NCBI RefSeq assembly: GCF_900115245.1
Contig: NZ_FOVT01000022.1
Coordinates: 1-64,000, forward strand
DNA: 64,000 nucleotides
Source: Mesorhizobium sp. NFR06
GTDB taxonomy: Bacteria; Pseudomonadota; Alphaproteobacteria; Rhizobiales; Rhizobiaceae
Direction of reading: 5' to 3'
Part shown: positions 48,607 through 59,437 of the stretch, one piece after another
How positions within the stretch are numbered: position 1 is the stretch's first letter
Layout of the letters: each line of letters begins with the position of its first letter
The notes under the pieces: generated by a model
Told to the model about the DNA's origin: nothing
Database searches by the model: none
The model's input: only the letters and a program-made list of their open reading frames with translations
Program-made: the position numbers and the translations under genes

Positions 48607-50487
48607 ATGCCATCATCTTTGATCCGGCGCGGGGTGTGGGCGATCGGCGTTGCCGTGCTCGTCATCGCGCTCGCGGTCGCGGCGCTGCCGCTGATTGCCT
48701 CGACCCGCATCGTGCGCGACCGCATCGCCTGGGAATTGAGTGCCTGGAGCGGCTTCAGAGTCACGATCGACGGCTCGCCGCGCATCGAGGTTTGGCCGAA
48801 GTTCCGGGCCATCCTCAGCGACGTGACGCTGTCGCAATGGACCGAGACCGATGCGCCGCCGGTGGTCGAAGCCGATCGCATGGAGGTCGATCTCTCGGCC
48901 ATGGCCGCCTTGCAGGGCAATGTCGCCTTTTCGACGGCAAGGCTGGTGCGTCCGACGATCAGGGTGCAGCGGACGGAGAGCGGCTTGTATCTGCCGCCGT
49001 TTCCGACCGGAGGCCGCATCACGCGCTCGATCGATACCGCCCGCGGCGTGGTAACAGCCAATCCGCAGAAGCCCGATCTGGGCAGATTGCCTTCCGACCC
49101 GTTCGGCACCGTCGAATTCCGCGACGGCCGCGTCGTCACTTCGGCCGACGGCAAGGACGTCGAAATCCTGAGCAGCCTCAGCGGCCAGGTGAGCTGGGAA
49201 GCGATGAACAGCGAAGCATCGCTGACCGCGACCGGCATCTGGCGCGGCGAAAGCGTGCAGCTCGATTTCTCCTCGACGAGGCCGCTGCTGCTGTTTGCCG
49301 GGGGATCAGCACCCGTCGCCCTCTCCTTCAAGGCGGCACCTGCGACATTCTCCTTCGACGGCACGGCCTCGATGTCGGACAATGCCTATCTGGACGGCCA
49401 GGCAAAGTTCGCCGCGCCGTCGCTGCGGCGCGTGCTGGAGTGGTCGCAGGCCGGCATCGCGCCCGGCGCGGCGATCGGCGCGGTCTCGGTCTCCAGCAAG
49501 GTGAACGCCTCGGCGGGGCGCGCGAAGTTCGAGAGCACCACCGTCACGCTGAACAACAATCCGGGCATGGGCGCGCTGGATTTTTCCTTCGCCGAAGGAC
49601 GCCCGGTGATTGCCGGCACGCTCGCCTTCGACACGCTCGACCTCAGATCATTCCTGTCGGCTTTCACGCCTGTCGCGCCGACCAGCGAGACCGGCCCGGG
49701 CGACATCGACACCAGCTTCGCCGACCGCATAAACCTCGATCTCAGGCTGTCGGCGGCGCACGCCATGGCGGGCCCGGTGCAGCTTGCCGACGTCGCGGCG
49801 ACCGCGCAGGTCAAGAACGGTCTTGCCGTCTTCGACGTATCCGACGCGTCGGCCTTCAACGGCAATATCCAAAGCAGCCTGCGTTTCGACCGCAAGCCGG
49901 AGGGCACGCAGGTGGAGATGCGGCTCCTGGCATCGGATGTGGATACGGGGGCCTTTGCCACGGCGGCGGGAATGACGCGGCTGGTGCCGGCCGGCACCGG
50001 GACGGTGTCGATCATCCTCAAGGGGCCGGGCAAAGCCTGGAACTCGATCTTCGAGAATGCCGACGGATCGTTCTCGGCGACCTTCGGGCCGGGCACGCTC
50101 AACGGGCTCGACCTGGCCGCCTTTCTCAAGCGCAACCAGCAAGGTGGCTTCTTCGCGCTGGACGATGTCGCCAATGGTTCGCTGCCGATCGACGGCGCCG
50201 AGATCAAGGCAAGCATCTCGAAGGGCGTGGCGCGCCTCGACAAGGCCGAGATCAATTCGCAGAAATATAATATCTGGCTGTCCGGCATCGCCTCCTATGT
50301 CGGACGCGGGCTGGCGCTTTCGGGCGGCGTCGTGCCGAAGGGACAGCCGGCGCAGCAGCCCCAACAGGCCAACGGTCAGGCGGCCAGTCCGGCCCCCGCG
50401 CCGCCGAGCCAGTCGCTGTTCTTCGTCGGCGGCAACTGGAGCGCACCGTTCATATCGCCGATCGCTCCCGGCGTTTCAGGCCAGTAA
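48607..50487 (+). CDS. AsmA family protein
   Basis: A 626-residue protein of the AsmA/TamB-like superfamily, now seen as periplasmic bridges moving lipids or affecting outer-membrane assembly. One N-terminal membrane helix (WAIGVAVLVIALAVAALPLIA) is followed by the AsmA start motif RIAWELSAWSGFRVTIDGSPRIEVWPKFRAILSDV. A long beta-rich periplasmic stretch follows. The C-terminal AsmA region contains GPGKAWNSIFENADGSFSATFGPGTLNGLDLAAFL, and the protein ends with a Pro/Gln/Ala-rich tail. Divergent from aacS, convergent with potI. Confidence 0.85.
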   Translation: MPSSLIRRGVWAIGVAVLVIALAVAALPLIASTRIVRDRIAWELSAWSGFRVTIDGSPRIEVWPKFRAILSDVTLSQWTETDAPPVVEADRMEVDLSAMAALQGNVAFSTARLVRPTIRVQRTESGLYLPPFPTGGRITRSIDTARGVVTANPQKPDLGRLPSDPFGTVEFRDGRVVTSADGKDVEILSSLSGQVSWEAMNSEASLTATGIWRGESVQLDFSSTRPLLLFAGGSAPVALSFKAAPATFSFDGTASMSDNAYLDGQAKFAAPSLRRVLEWSQAGIAPGAAIGAVSVSSKVNASAGRAKFESTTVTLNNNPGMGALDFSFAEGRPVIAGTLAFDTLDLRSFLSAFTPVAPTSETGPGDIDTSFADRINLDLRLSAAHAMAGPVQLADVAATAQVKNGLAVFDVSDASAFNGNIQSSLRFDRKPEGTQVEMRLLASDVDTGAFATAAGMTRLVPAGTGTVSIILKGPGKAWNSIFENADGSFSATFGPGTLNGLDLAAFLKRNQQGGFFALDDVANGSLPIDGAEIKASISKGVARLDKAEINSQKYNIWLSGIASYVGRGLALSGGVVPKGQPAQQPQQANGQAASPAPAPPSQSLFFVGGNWSAPFISPIAPGVSGQ

Positions 50488-50489
50488 AT

Positions 50490-50509
50490 GCGGGGCCGCT
50501 AAGCCCCGC
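50490..50509. terminator. Hairpin between AsmA and potI ends
   Basis: GCGGGGC and GCCCCGC form a 7-bp GC stem around CGCTAA, between the convergent stops of the AsmA gene and potI. No T-run follows, so it is at best a weak or bidirectional stop. Confidence 0.4.
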
Positions 50510-50516
50510 CCCTCGT

Positions 50517-51335
50517 TCAACCGCGCTGCGCGGCCTGCTCGTCGAGCTGGCGCTGGACTTCTCGGCGTTTGTTGGCGATCGAGGCGATGATGACGCCGAC
50601 CGCCACCACCGCAATCAGGATGGTGCAGGCGGCGTTGATTTCCGGCGTCACGCCAAGGCGCACCTGGCTGTAGATCTTCATCGGCAGGGTGGTGGCGCCG
50701 GGACCCGAGGTGAAGCTCGCGATGACCAGATCGTCCAGTGAGAGCGTGAAGGCCAGCATCCAGCCCGAAATGATCGCCGGCAGGATCACCGGCAAGGTGA
50801 TCTGGAAAAAGGTTTTCACCGGCGGCGCGCCGAGATCCATGGCCGCCTCTTCCAAGGAGCGGTCGAAAGAAACCAGGCGCGACTGCACGACGACGGCGAC
50901 GAAGCACATGGTGAAGGTGATGTGCGCGAGCGTCACGGTCAGGAAGCCGCGGTCGAGCCCGACGGCGACGAAGAGCAGCAGCAGCGAAAGGCCGGTGATG
51001 ACTTCCGGCATGACCAGCGGCGCGAAGACCATGCCGGAGAACAGGACACGCCCCCTGAAGCGCGTGTAGCGCGTGAGTGTGATGGCGGCGAGCGTGCCGA
51101 GCACGGTCGCCACCGTGGCCGAGATGACGCCGACGCGGGCCGTGACCCAGGTTGCGTCCATCAGGCCCTGGTTGTGGAACAGCGAGACGTACCATTTGGT
51201 CGAGAAGCCGCCCCAGACGGTGACGAGCTTCGATTCGTTGAAGGAAAAGACGATCAAAAGCACGATCGGCAGGTAGAGAAACGCAAAGCCCAGCACGATC
51301 GAGGTGATGTTGAAGCGGCTCCAGGTCGAGTTCAT
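50517..51335 (-). CDS. potI: Putrescine ABC transporter permease PotI
   Basis: Inner-membrane permease of a PotFGHI-type transporter, 272 residues with six predicted spans. The EAA loop that contacts the ATPase reads SLEEAAMDLGAPPVKTFFQITLPVILPAI. The N-terminus (SIVLGFAFLYLPIVLLIVFSFNESKLVTVW) is typical of PotI/PotC. Its start overlaps the potH stop by 4 bp. Last gene of the potF-G-H-I operon. Confidence 0.93.
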   Translation of the reverse strand: MNSTWSRFNITSIVLGFAFLYLPIVLLIVFSFNESKLVTVWGGFSTKWYVSLFHNQGLMDATWVTARVGVISATVATVLGTLAAITLTRYTRFRGRVLFSGMVFAPLVMPEVITGLSLLLLFVAVGLDRGFLTVTLAHITFTMCFVAVVVQSRLVSFDRSLEEAAMDLGAPPVKTFFQITLPVILPAIISGWMLAFTLSLDDLVIASFTSGPGATTLPMKIYSQVRLGVTPEINAACTILIAVVAVGVIIASIANKRREVQRQLDEQAAQRG

Positions 51336-52297
51336 TTGCCCTGCTCCTGCGCGCGTGCCTGGGCCTGCTGGAAGAACATGATCGGAACGGTCAGCACCAG
51401 GAGCAGGATGACTGCCACCGCCGACGAGACCGGCCAGTCACGGTTGGAGAAGAACTCGTTCCAGAGCGTCTTGCCGATCATCAGCGTCTGCGACCCGCCA
51501 AGGAGGTCGGGAATGACGAACTCGCCGACGGCCGGAATGAACACCAGAAGGCAGCCGGCGACGACGCCGGGCAGCGACAGCGGGAAAGTGATCTTCCAGA
51601 AGGCGCCGGTCGGCGGACAGCCGAGGTCCTGCGCCGCCTCGACCAGCGAATAGTCCATCTTCTCAAGCGAAGAATAGAGCGGCAGCACCATGAACGGCAG
51701 GTAGGAATAGACGATGCCGATGAAGATCGCGGTGTAGGTGTTGAGGATGACCAGCGGCTGGCTGATCAGGCCCGTGGCGAGCAGAAGCTGATTGAGCAGC
51801 CCCTCGGGTTTCAGGATGCCGATCCAGGCATAGACGCGGATCAGGAACGAGGTCCAGAACGGCAGGATCACCAGCATCAGCAAGGTCGGGCGGATCGTGG
51901 CCGGCGCACGCGCCATGCCATAGGCGATCGGATAGCCGACGATCAGCGTAAGGATCGTCGAGATCCCCGCGATGATCAGGCTCGTCACATAGGCATTGAA
52001 ATACAGCGCATCCTGGGTCAGCCAGGTGTAGTTGTCGAAATTGAGCTCGCGGACGCCGGCAAAGAATCCCGAGACGCCGTCCCTGAAGTCGAGCACGGGC
52101 GTGTAAGGCGGCATCGAGATCGCCGTCTGCGACAGCGAAATCTTGAAAACGATGATGAAGGGAATGAGGAAGAAGAACAGCAGCCAGAGATAGGGAACGA
52201 TGATGACGAGGCGGTCGACGAAGCGCTTCGCCAGCCGTGTCGGCAGCGCGGCGGCGGCAGCGGGCGATGGAGCGGCTGTAGCTGCGATATTTGTCAT
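51332..52297 (-). CDS. potH: Putrescine ABC transporter permease PotH
   Basis: The partner permease, 321 residues, with a cytoplasmic N-terminus of about 30 residues and six spans. Its EAA loop is LVEAAQDLGCPPTGAFWKITFPLSLPGV. YLWLLFFFLIPFIIVFKISLS begins the first span, as usual in PotH/PotB. It overlaps potI by 4 bp and follows potG by 9 bp. Together PotH and PotI form the channel. Confidence 0.93.
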   Translation of the reverse strand: MTNIAATAAPSPAAAAALPTRLAKRFVDRLVIIVPYLWLLFFFLIPFIIVFKISLSQTAISMPPYTPVLDFRDGVSGFFAGVRELNFDNYTWLTQDALYFNAYVTSLIIAGISTILTLIVGYPIAYGMARAPATIRPTLLMLVILPFWTSFLIRVYAWIGILKPEGLLNQLLLATGLISQPLVILNTYTAIFIGIVYSYLPFMVLPLYSSLEKMDYSLVEAAQDLGCPPTGAFWKITFPLSLPGVVAGCLLVFIPAVGEFVIPDLLGGSQTLMIGKTLWNEFFSNRDWPVSSAVAVILLLVLTVPIMFFQQAQARAQEQGK

Positions 52298-52306
52298 CTC
52301 CGCCCC

Positions 52307-53446
52307 CTACCTTGTCAGCACAACGCCGGCATCTGGCCGGAAGGAGACCCAGGCGCGGTCGTTCCATGTGAGCGGATCCTCGGTGACGCGCGAGGCGTTC
52401 ATCGCGCTCGCCCTTACCATCTGTCCGTCGTCAAGCTTGATATGATAGACGGTCATGTCGCCGAGATAGGCGACGTCATACACCTCGCCTTCCAGCGCAT
52501 TGACCGCATCCGCGGGCTTTTTCGAGGAGACCTTGATCTTCTCGGGCCGGATCGCGAAAACGATGTCGGAACCGGCGGTGGCGGCGCCACCATTGTCGAC
52601 GACGATCTGGGCGCCGGTCGCGCCGGTGATGCGCGTCGTGTCCGCCGTGCGCTCGGCAACCCTGCCCTCGAACATGTTCACATTGCCGACGAAATGCGCC
52701 ACGAAACGCGAGGTCGGCGCCTCGTAGATCTCGGCAGGCGTGGCAACCTGCATCACCTCGCCCTTGTCCATGATGGCGATGCGGTCGGCCATGGTCATGG
52801 CTTCTTCCTGGTCGTGGGTGACGACGACGAAGGTGAGGCCGAGTTCCTGCTGCAGGTCCATCAATTCGAACTGCGTCTCCTCACGCAGCTTCTTGTCCAA
52901 AGCGCCGAGCGGCTCGTCGAGCAGCAGAACCTTGGGACGCTTGGCGACGGAGCGGGCAAGCGCGACACGCTGGCGCTGGCCGCCCGAGAGCTGATGCGGC
53001 TTGCGCTTGGCGAACTGCTCGAGCTTGACCAGCTTCAGCATCTCGGCGACGCGCTTGTCGATGTCGGATCCCGGCATGCCTTCCTGCTTGAGGCCGAAGG
53101 CGATGTTCTTCTCCACCGTCATATGCGGGAACAGCGCGTAGGACTGGAACATCATATTGACCGGCCGCTTGTAGGGCGGGATGCCGCGCAGGTCCTGCCC
53201 GTCGAGCAGGATGCGGCCCGCCGACGGCTCCTCGAAGCCGGCGAGCATCCTGAGCAAGGTCGACTTTCCGCAACCCGAAGCGCCGAGCAGGGCGAAGAAT
53301 TCGCGCTCGAAGATGGTCAGCGACAGGTTGTTGACGGCGGTGAAGTCACCGAACTTCTTGGTGACCTTGTCGAACTGGATGTACGGCTTGGCGCTCGGGT
53401 CGTTCCATGGCGCGAAATCCCTGCGGATGCTGCCAAGCGATTTCAT
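52307..53446 (-). CDS. potG: Putrescine ABC transporter ATP-binding protein PotG
   Basis: The ATPase subunit, 379 residues. Walker A is GASGCGKST, the signature LSGGQRQRVALARS and Walker B VLLLDEPLGALD, with the switch His in VVTHDQEEAMTM. A C-terminal TOBE-type domain (about 280-379) follows as in PotA/PotG. I start at ATG 53446 (MKSLGSIRRDFAPWNDP), matching PotG length; the frame runs to 53692 through the potF-potG spacer. It is separated from potF by 79 bp holding a hairpin. Confidence 0.94.
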   Translation of the reverse strand: MKSLGSIRRDFAPWNDPSAKPYIQFDKVTKKFGDFTAVNNLSLTIFEREFFALLGASGCGKSTLLRMLAGFEEPSAGRILLDGQDLRGIPPYKRPVNMMFQSYALFPHMTVEKNIAFGLKQEGMPGSDIDKRVAEMLKLVKLEQFAKRKPHQLSGGQRQRVALARSVAKRPKVLLLDEPLGALDKKLREETQFELMDLQQELGLTFVVVTHDQEEAMTMADRIAIMDKGEVMQVATPAEIYEAPTSRFVAHFVGNVNMFEGRVAERTADTTRITGATGAQIVVDNGGAATAGSDIVFAIRPEKIKVSSKKPADAVNALEGEVYDVAYLGDMTVYHIKLDDGQMVRASAMNASRVTEDPLTWNDRAWVSFRPDAGVVLTR

Positions 53447-53488
53447 GGTCCCCACTCCGTTACCTTTCAAATTCCCTAAAACAAAGCA

Positions 53489-53512
53489 ACCCCGGCAGTT
53501 GGCTGCCGGGGT
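53489..53512 (-). terminator. Intercistronic hairpin between potF and potG
   Basis: ACCCCGGCAG pairs perfectly with CTGCCGGGGT around a 4-nt loop, followed on the minus strand by TGCTTTGTTTT. It may stop part of the transcription after potF or protect the potF 3' end, giving more binding protein than transporter, as is common in ABC operons. Confidence 0.65.
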
Positions 53513-53525
53513 CGCGTCGAAATGC

Positions 53526-54623
53526 TTACTGGCCGGTGACGATCTTGGTCCAGGTGCGCGTGATGACGCGCTGTGTCTTGGGATCGTATGGCGCAACCGT
53601 ATACAGCTTCTTGGTCGTCTCTTCGTCCGGATAGACCGCAGGATCTTCCAGGATCGCCTTGTCGATGAACTGCTGCGACGCCTTGTTGCCATTGGCGTAG
53701 AGCACGTAGTTCGACGATTTGGCGATGACTTCAGGCGTCATCATGTAGTTGATGAACTCGAGCGCGTCGGCGGCATGCGGCGCGTCCGCGGGGATCGCCA
53801 TCTGATCGAACCACATCTGGGCGCCTTCCTTCGGCACCGAATAGCCGATCTCGACGCCCTGCTTGGCTTCCACCGCACGGTTGCGCGCCTGGAACACGTC
53901 GCCCGACCAGCCGATCGCCAGGCAGATGTCGCCGTTGGCCAAAGCGTTGATGTATTCGGACGAATGGAACTTGCGGATATAGGGTCTGACCTTCAGCAAC
54001 GCCTCCTCGGCCTTGGATATGTCGTCCGGCGAGGTGCTGTTGGGATCGAGACCGAGATATTTCAGCGCCGCCGGAATGATGTCGGCCGGAGAATCCAGCA
54101 CATAGACGCCGCAATCCTTAAGCTTGGCCAGCTTGTCCGGATTGAAGAACACGTCCCAGCTGTCGATCTTGTCGGTGCCGAGCGCGGCCTGCACCTTCTT
54201 GACGTTATAACCGAGGCCGACCGTGCCCCACATGTAGTTGACCGAATATTCGTTGCCCGGATCGTATTTGGCGGTGCGCTCGGAAATGACGTCCCACATG
54301 TTGGAGAGATTCGGCAGCTTCGACTTGTCGAGCTTCTGGAACACGCCTGCCTGGATCTGGCGCGCCAGGAAGTTGGCGCTCGGCACGACGACGTCATAGC
54401 CGCTGCCGCCGGCGAGCAGCTTCGTCTCCAGGATTTCGTTGGAATCGAAGGTGTCGTAGACGACCTTGATGCCGGTCTTCTTGGTGAAGTCGTCGATGAT
54501 CGAGCTGTCGATATAGTCGGACCAGTTGTAGACGTTGACGACACGATCTTCGGCATGACCGCTCATAGTAAAAAGCGTCAGCAATGCCGACGTCGCCGAA
54601 AGCAAGAGCGCTTTGCGGATCAT
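53526..54623 (-). CDS. potF: Putrescine-binding periplasmic protein PotF
   Basis: A 365-residue solute-binding protein of the PotF/PotD family. Signal peptide MIRKALLLSATSALLTLFTMSGHA is cleaved before EDRVVNVYNWSDYIDSS, the typical start of mature PotF. LLAGGSGYDVVVPSANFLARQIQAG, WGTVGLGYN and DICLAIGWSGDVFQAR are also characteristic. It leads the potFGHI operon; AAAGGAGAACATT precedes ATG. A putrescine or other polyamine ligand is inferred from the family. Further along, puuA-puuB encode the matching breakdown route. Confidence 0.94.
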   Translation of the reverse strand: MIRKALLLSATSALLTLFTMSGHAEDRVVNVYNWSDYIDSSIIDDFTKKTGIKVVYDTFDSNEILETKLLAGGSGYDVVVPSANFLARQIQAGVFQKLDKSKLPNLSNMWDVISERTAKYDPGNEYSVNYMWGTVGLGYNVKKVQAALGTDKIDSWDVFFNPDKLAKLKDCGVYVLDSPADIIPAALKYLGLDPNSTSPDDISKAEEALLKVRPYIRKFHSSEYINALANGDICLAIGWSGDVFQARNRAVEAKQGVEIGYSVPKEGAQMWFDQMAIPADAPHAADALEFINYMMTPEVIAKSSNYVLYANGNKASQQFIDKAILEDPAVYPDEETTKKLYTVAPYDPKTQRVITRTWTKIVTGQ

Positions 54624-54964
54624 AATGTTCTCCTTTGGTGAGTGTTCCCGTGCCGGCTCGTCGCGGCATGGGCGCGAGACGGCGTTTGGTTCAGATTATT
54701 GAGCTTTCGCGGGAGCGACGAGCGCGCACGTCCGGTGGTGCGCCTGACCCTTGAGTGGCGGTTGTGGTCCCCGCATCCCTTCCAGGAAGCTGTCCGGGCG
54801 GCGTCAGCGGCGTTCGCCGCGGAGTAAGCAGAAATATGACGATGCGGTCCGGCCCCGATGAGGCCGGCGGTGACACTTGGCAAGATACGCCTGTCTTGTT
54901 GTTGCCGTAATCGCAGCCTGCCCGGGCAGCAGCGGGGTTGTCAATGGCAAACGCTTGCGCGGCG
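54624..54964. other. Upstream region of potFGHI
   Basis: About 340 bp between the potF start and the EamA stop. It must contain the potF promoter and 5' leader, but I see no convincing operator, RNA structure or gene. Some frames are open but lack coding features. Confidence 0.35.
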
Positions 54965-55915
54965 TCAATTAGGCGACGGCAGGCCGGTGACACCCGGCCG
55001 CTCGGGGCGCGCCTGCCGCTTGAACTCGAACCCGATATGGACGAGCAGCGCGGTGACGACGACCGCGCCGCCGATGATGGTGCGCACCGACGGCACTTCG
55101 GCATGAACCAGCCAGACCCAGATCGGGCCCAGGATCGGCTCGAACGTGCCGAGCAGCGCGGCGACGGCGGCCGGCACCAGCCGCGCTCCCATGGCGAAGA
55201 AAGCAAGGCCGACGCCAAGATTGATGACACCGAAGGCGAAGAGGAAGCTCATGTCGCGCGCCGAAACGGCGAATTGCATGGCCTGGGAGGCGGCGAACAC
55301 CCCGGCAAGCAGCGCGCCGAGACAGGTGGCCGGCACCATGCGTACATGCGCAAAGCGCCGGGTGATGACTGTCGCGAAGGAAAACATCACCGCGATCAGC
55401 AGCGCAAGGCCATCCCCGATCGGCGAGACGGACCCGCCCAGGGATTCGGAGACCATGATGGCGACGCCGGTGATGACGGCGGCGATGGCGATCCAGGTGC
55501 CTTGACTCACGCGTTCTCGAAACAGCAGCCAGGCGAGCAGGGCAGCCAGGAGCGGCACGCCAGCCTGCATCAAAAGGATGTTGGCGACCGTCGTATAAGC
55601 CAGCGCAACGATAAAGCTGGTCGAGGCGGTGGCAAAGCAGAAGGCGACGCCAAGGCCGGGCAGGCCCATATCGCGGAAGAGCCTCAAAGTGCCGCGCCAG
55701 CCGTCGCGCCAGACCATGAAGGCGACAAGGAAGGCCACGGCCCACAGCGAACGCCAGAACACCACGGTCCAGCTGTCGCCGACGTGGATGAAACGGGCGA
55801 TGGTGCCGCCGAAGCTCCACATCAGCGCCGACAGGAAGATCAGCAGCATGCCGATCCGCTCCTCGCGCGGCGAGACGGCAGGCAAGGCAACGCGAGGCGA
55901 AGCGGTATCGGTCAT
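54965..55915 (-). CDS. EamA/DMT-family transporter
   Basis: A 316-residue membrane protein with ten predicted spans in two EamA repeats, beginning IGMLLIFLSALMWSFGGTIAR in the first and DGLALLIAVMFSFATVITRRFAH in the second. FEPILGPIWVWLVHAEVP is the conserved end-of-repeat motif (EPV/ILGPLW). The substrate is unknown; members export amino acids or metabolites. It lies between potF and the ScfR-like regulator on the same strand, with about 170 bp on its upstream side. Confidence 0.85.
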   Translation of the reverse strand: MTDTASPRVALPAVSPREERIGMLLIFLSALMWSFGGTIARFIHVGDSWTVVFWRSLWAVAFLVAFMVWRDGWRGTLRLFRDMGLPGLGVAFCFATASTSFIVALAYTTVANILLMQAGVPLLAALLAWLLFRERVSQGTWIAIAAVITGVAIMVSESLGGSVSPIGDGLALLIAVMFSFATVITRRFAHVRMVPATCLGALLAGVFAASQAMQFAVSARDMSFLFAFGVINLGVGLAFFAMGARLVPAAVAALLGTFEPILGPIWVWLVHAEVPSVRTIIGGAVVVTALLVHIGFEFKRQARPERPGVTGLPSPN

Positions 55916-56087
55916 GGACGGAAACTGTCAGCGATTTGCGAGCGGCACGATTCACCACGGACGACCAGACTATATCCCATTCGCGTAGCGCAAAGGCGGT
56001 CGCCAGGCGTGATCCAGCATCCGCCGAAATATGGGACAAAGCCAGCTCACGCTTCCTCGAGGCCGGGACAGAATCCGGCGGCAGGCG

Positions 56088-57530
56088 TTATCCCTGGAAA
56101 TCGAAGGCGCTGAGACCCGTGACCATCTCGTCGAGGCCGAGCGGGCGCGTCACCGGCGGCTCGGCGCGCGCCAGGCAGCCGACGCGCTCGCAAAGCCTGC
56201 AGGCGGGGCCGACCGGTGTGGCGAAGCCTTGCCCGGACTTGCCGGCGGCTGACCCCGGCAGCGCGGCGCCATAGACGATCTCGTCGCGGAAGCCGATATC
56301 GCAGCCGAGCAAGAGCGCCGTGCGCCGCGGCCGCTCGGAGAAGGCGCCCTGCGGTCCTTCGAGCGTGCGGGCGATGCAGAGGAATTCGGCGCCATCGGGC
56401 ATCTCCACCGCCTCGACCAGGATCTGGCCCGGCTGGGAAAAGGCCGCATGGACGGGGAGCTTGGGGCAGCCGCCGCCGAAGCGGCTTTGCGGATAGCCCT
56501 GACTGCCGGCCTTGCGGAAGCGGTTGCCGGCGTTGTCGACTTCCAGCATGAAGAAGGGCACGCCCGACGCTCCCGGCCGCTGCATCATGGTCAAGCGGTT
56601 CGCGGCCTGCTCGAAGGAGACGCCGAAGCGCGAGCGCAAGACGTCGATGTCGTAGCGGGCGCGGACCGCGGCGGCGTGAAAGCCCTGATAGGGCATCATC
56701 AGCGCGTGGGCGGCGTAGCGGCCGAGCTCGAAACGGGCGAGCCGGCGCGCCTCGTCGGTGGCGAGCTTCAGCGCCTGGATCTCGCCGGCCACGGCAACCG
56801 TCATGCGGATCAGGCTCGCCTCCATGGCGACCTCGCGCAGCTGGTCGAAAGGCGACAGCCGCTCGGACAGGAACAGGCGTTGCGAATGGCGGTCGTAGCG
56901 GCGGCGCCAGTTGGGCATGGTGGCGACCGGCAGCACCTTGACGACGATGCCATGCTCGCGCTTCAGCCAGGCCTTCAGCGCGCCGAACAGATCATCGCCG
57001 GGATCGAGGACCGATGTGAAGGCCTCCGCCTCCTCTTCCAGCGAAGCAAAGTGGTTTGGCCGGCGCTCGAACACTTCGTGGACTTCATCGGCGGGCAGGC
57101 GCGTGCCCGACAGCGCGGTTGCCCTGCCCTCCTTCGCCAGAAGCTGGTTGAGGTCGGACAGGCGCTCGGCCTGCTCGCGATAGGCGCGAAAGAGTTTTAC
57201 CAACGCCGCCGCGGCATTCGGCGCTGCCTCGGCGAGGTCGATCAGTTCCTGGTCGCCGGGCAGTTCGCCGGCAAGAAGCGGATCGCTGAACGCTTCGCGC
57301 AAAGCCGCGATCGAGCCTTTGGTCTCTCCCTGCAGTTCATGCGGATCGACCTTGTAGACGGAGGCCAGCTTGAGGATCAGCTGCACCGTCAGCGGCCGCT
57401 GATTGCGCTCGATGAGATTGAGATAGGAGGGCGAGATGCCCAGTCCCTCGGCCATCGCCGTCTGGGTCAGGCCCCTGGCGTTGCGCAGCCGGCGCAACCG
57501 AGGCCCGGCGAAGATCTTCTGGTCGGCCAT
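56088..57530 (-). CDS. ScfR/RamB-like short-chain acyl regulator (XRE + IrrE/DUF2083)
   Basis: A 480-residue regulator: an N-terminal XRE helix-turn-helix (RLRRLRNARGLTQTAMAEGLGISPSYLNLIERNQRPLT), then an ImmA/IrrE-type middle region, and a C-terminal DUF2083 domain with a Cys cluster PACRLCERVGCLARAEPP that could bind a metal. The layout is that of short-chain acyl regulators (ScfR, PrpC2/MccR types) and of Corynebacterium RamB, which controls aceA/aceB. It is divergent from aceA, so it most likely regulates isocitrate lyase in response to acetate-derived acyl-CoA. Confidence 0.85.
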   Translation of the reverse strand: MADQKIFAGPRLRRLRNARGLTQTAMAEGLGISPSYLNLIERNQRPLTVQLILKLASVYKVDPHELQGETKGSIAALREAFSDPLLAGELPGDQELIDLAEAAPNAAAALVKLFRAYREQAERLSDLNQLLAKEGRATALSGTRLPADEVHEVFERRPNHFASLEEEAEAFTSVLDPGDDLFGALKAWLKREHGIVVKVLPVATMPNWRRRYDRHSQRLFLSERLSPFDQLREVAMEASLIRMTVAVAGEIQALKLATDEARRLARFELGRYAAHALMMPYQGFHAAAVRARYDIDVLRSRFGVSFEQAANRLTMMQRPGASGVPFFMLEVDNAGNRFRKAGSQGYPQSRFGGGCPKLPVHAAFSQPGQILVEAVEMPDGAEFLCIARTLEGPQGAFSERPRRTALLLGCDIGFRDEIVYGAALPGSAAGKSGQGFATPVGPACRLCERVGCLARAEPPVTRPLGLDEMVTGLSAFDFQG

Positions 57531-57549
57531 CCCCTGCCATCCTTGACAA

Positions 57550-57613
57550 GAATTTACATGAACGTGGTGTCCAGCGTCCGCTATGGCGCTTTTACAATCG
57601 TGACAAATTTACA
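57550..57613. promoter_or_regulatory. Repeated AATTTACA sites between the regulator and aceA
   Basis: The word AATTTACA (with TTTTACAA) recurs at 57551-57558, 57590-57597 and 57606-57613, twice preceded by GACAA. Short direct repeats in the divergent region between the ScfR-like regulator and aceA are likely operator sites. Confidence 0.45.
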
Positions 57614-57783
57614 GAGATGACCTGTCAATGACAACACAGCTTTTCCTTTATTTTTGGCGCCAATCAACAGTTTTCCTAGGCGCCCTTTCGCGCTGCACTG
57701 TAAATGATCTCATACATCGACAGCCCAAAGTGTGCCTTGGCGATGTAGCGACGAAGCAGTTTCCAAACGATCTGGAGTGACCA

Positions 57784-59073
<1,290 letters not shown>

Positions 59074-59127
59074 CGGATAACAACCAGAGGAAACGCCCGC
59101 AGGGCATTTGCATCGAGGAGAAGACCA

Positions 59128-59370
59128 ATGGCATCGATAAGCCGCGTCAAGGAAAGGGCAGAAGAGCAATCGAGCGCGATGAGCGTCGACCAGCAGGCGA
59201 CGATCCGCATGCTCGCCAACGATCTGCACAGGCTCAACCAGTCGGTCATGAAGGCAGTCGAGGCGGGAGTCTCGGTGGAACTGGTTCGCTCGGCCAGGCA
59301 CCATGGCGGCGACGGCAATTGGGGTGACCTTTTGATCCCGGTGATCGTTACCCATCAGAGTCATACTTGA
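59128..59370 (+). CDS. Small conserved-type protein behind aceA
   Basis: An 80-residue protein with a helical first half (VKERAEEQSSAMSVDQQATIRMLANDLHRLNQ) and a second half containing ARHHGGDGNWGDLLIPVIVTH. I do not recognise a named family. It starts 54 bp after aceA behind GAGGAGAAGACC and ends 20 bp before a strong terminator, so it is probably expressed with aceA. Confidence 0.7.
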   Translation: MASISRVKERAEEQSSAMSVDQQATIRMLANDLHRLNQSVMKAVEAGVSVELVRSARHHGGDGNWGDLLIPVIVTHQSHT

Positions 59371-59389
59371 CGTAACGTCAACAGTCTCG

Positions 59390-59437
59390 GCGATTGTCTC
59401 CCGCGCGTTATACGTTCGGGAGACTATCGCTTTTTTT
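59390..59437 (+). terminator. Intrinsic terminator of the aceA unit
   Basis: GCGAT-T-GTCTCCCG pairs with CGGGAGAC-T-ATCGC across a 13-nt loop, followed by seven T residues. It closes the aceA-small gene unit and shows that open frame upstream of 59598 is not coding. Confidence 0.92.
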
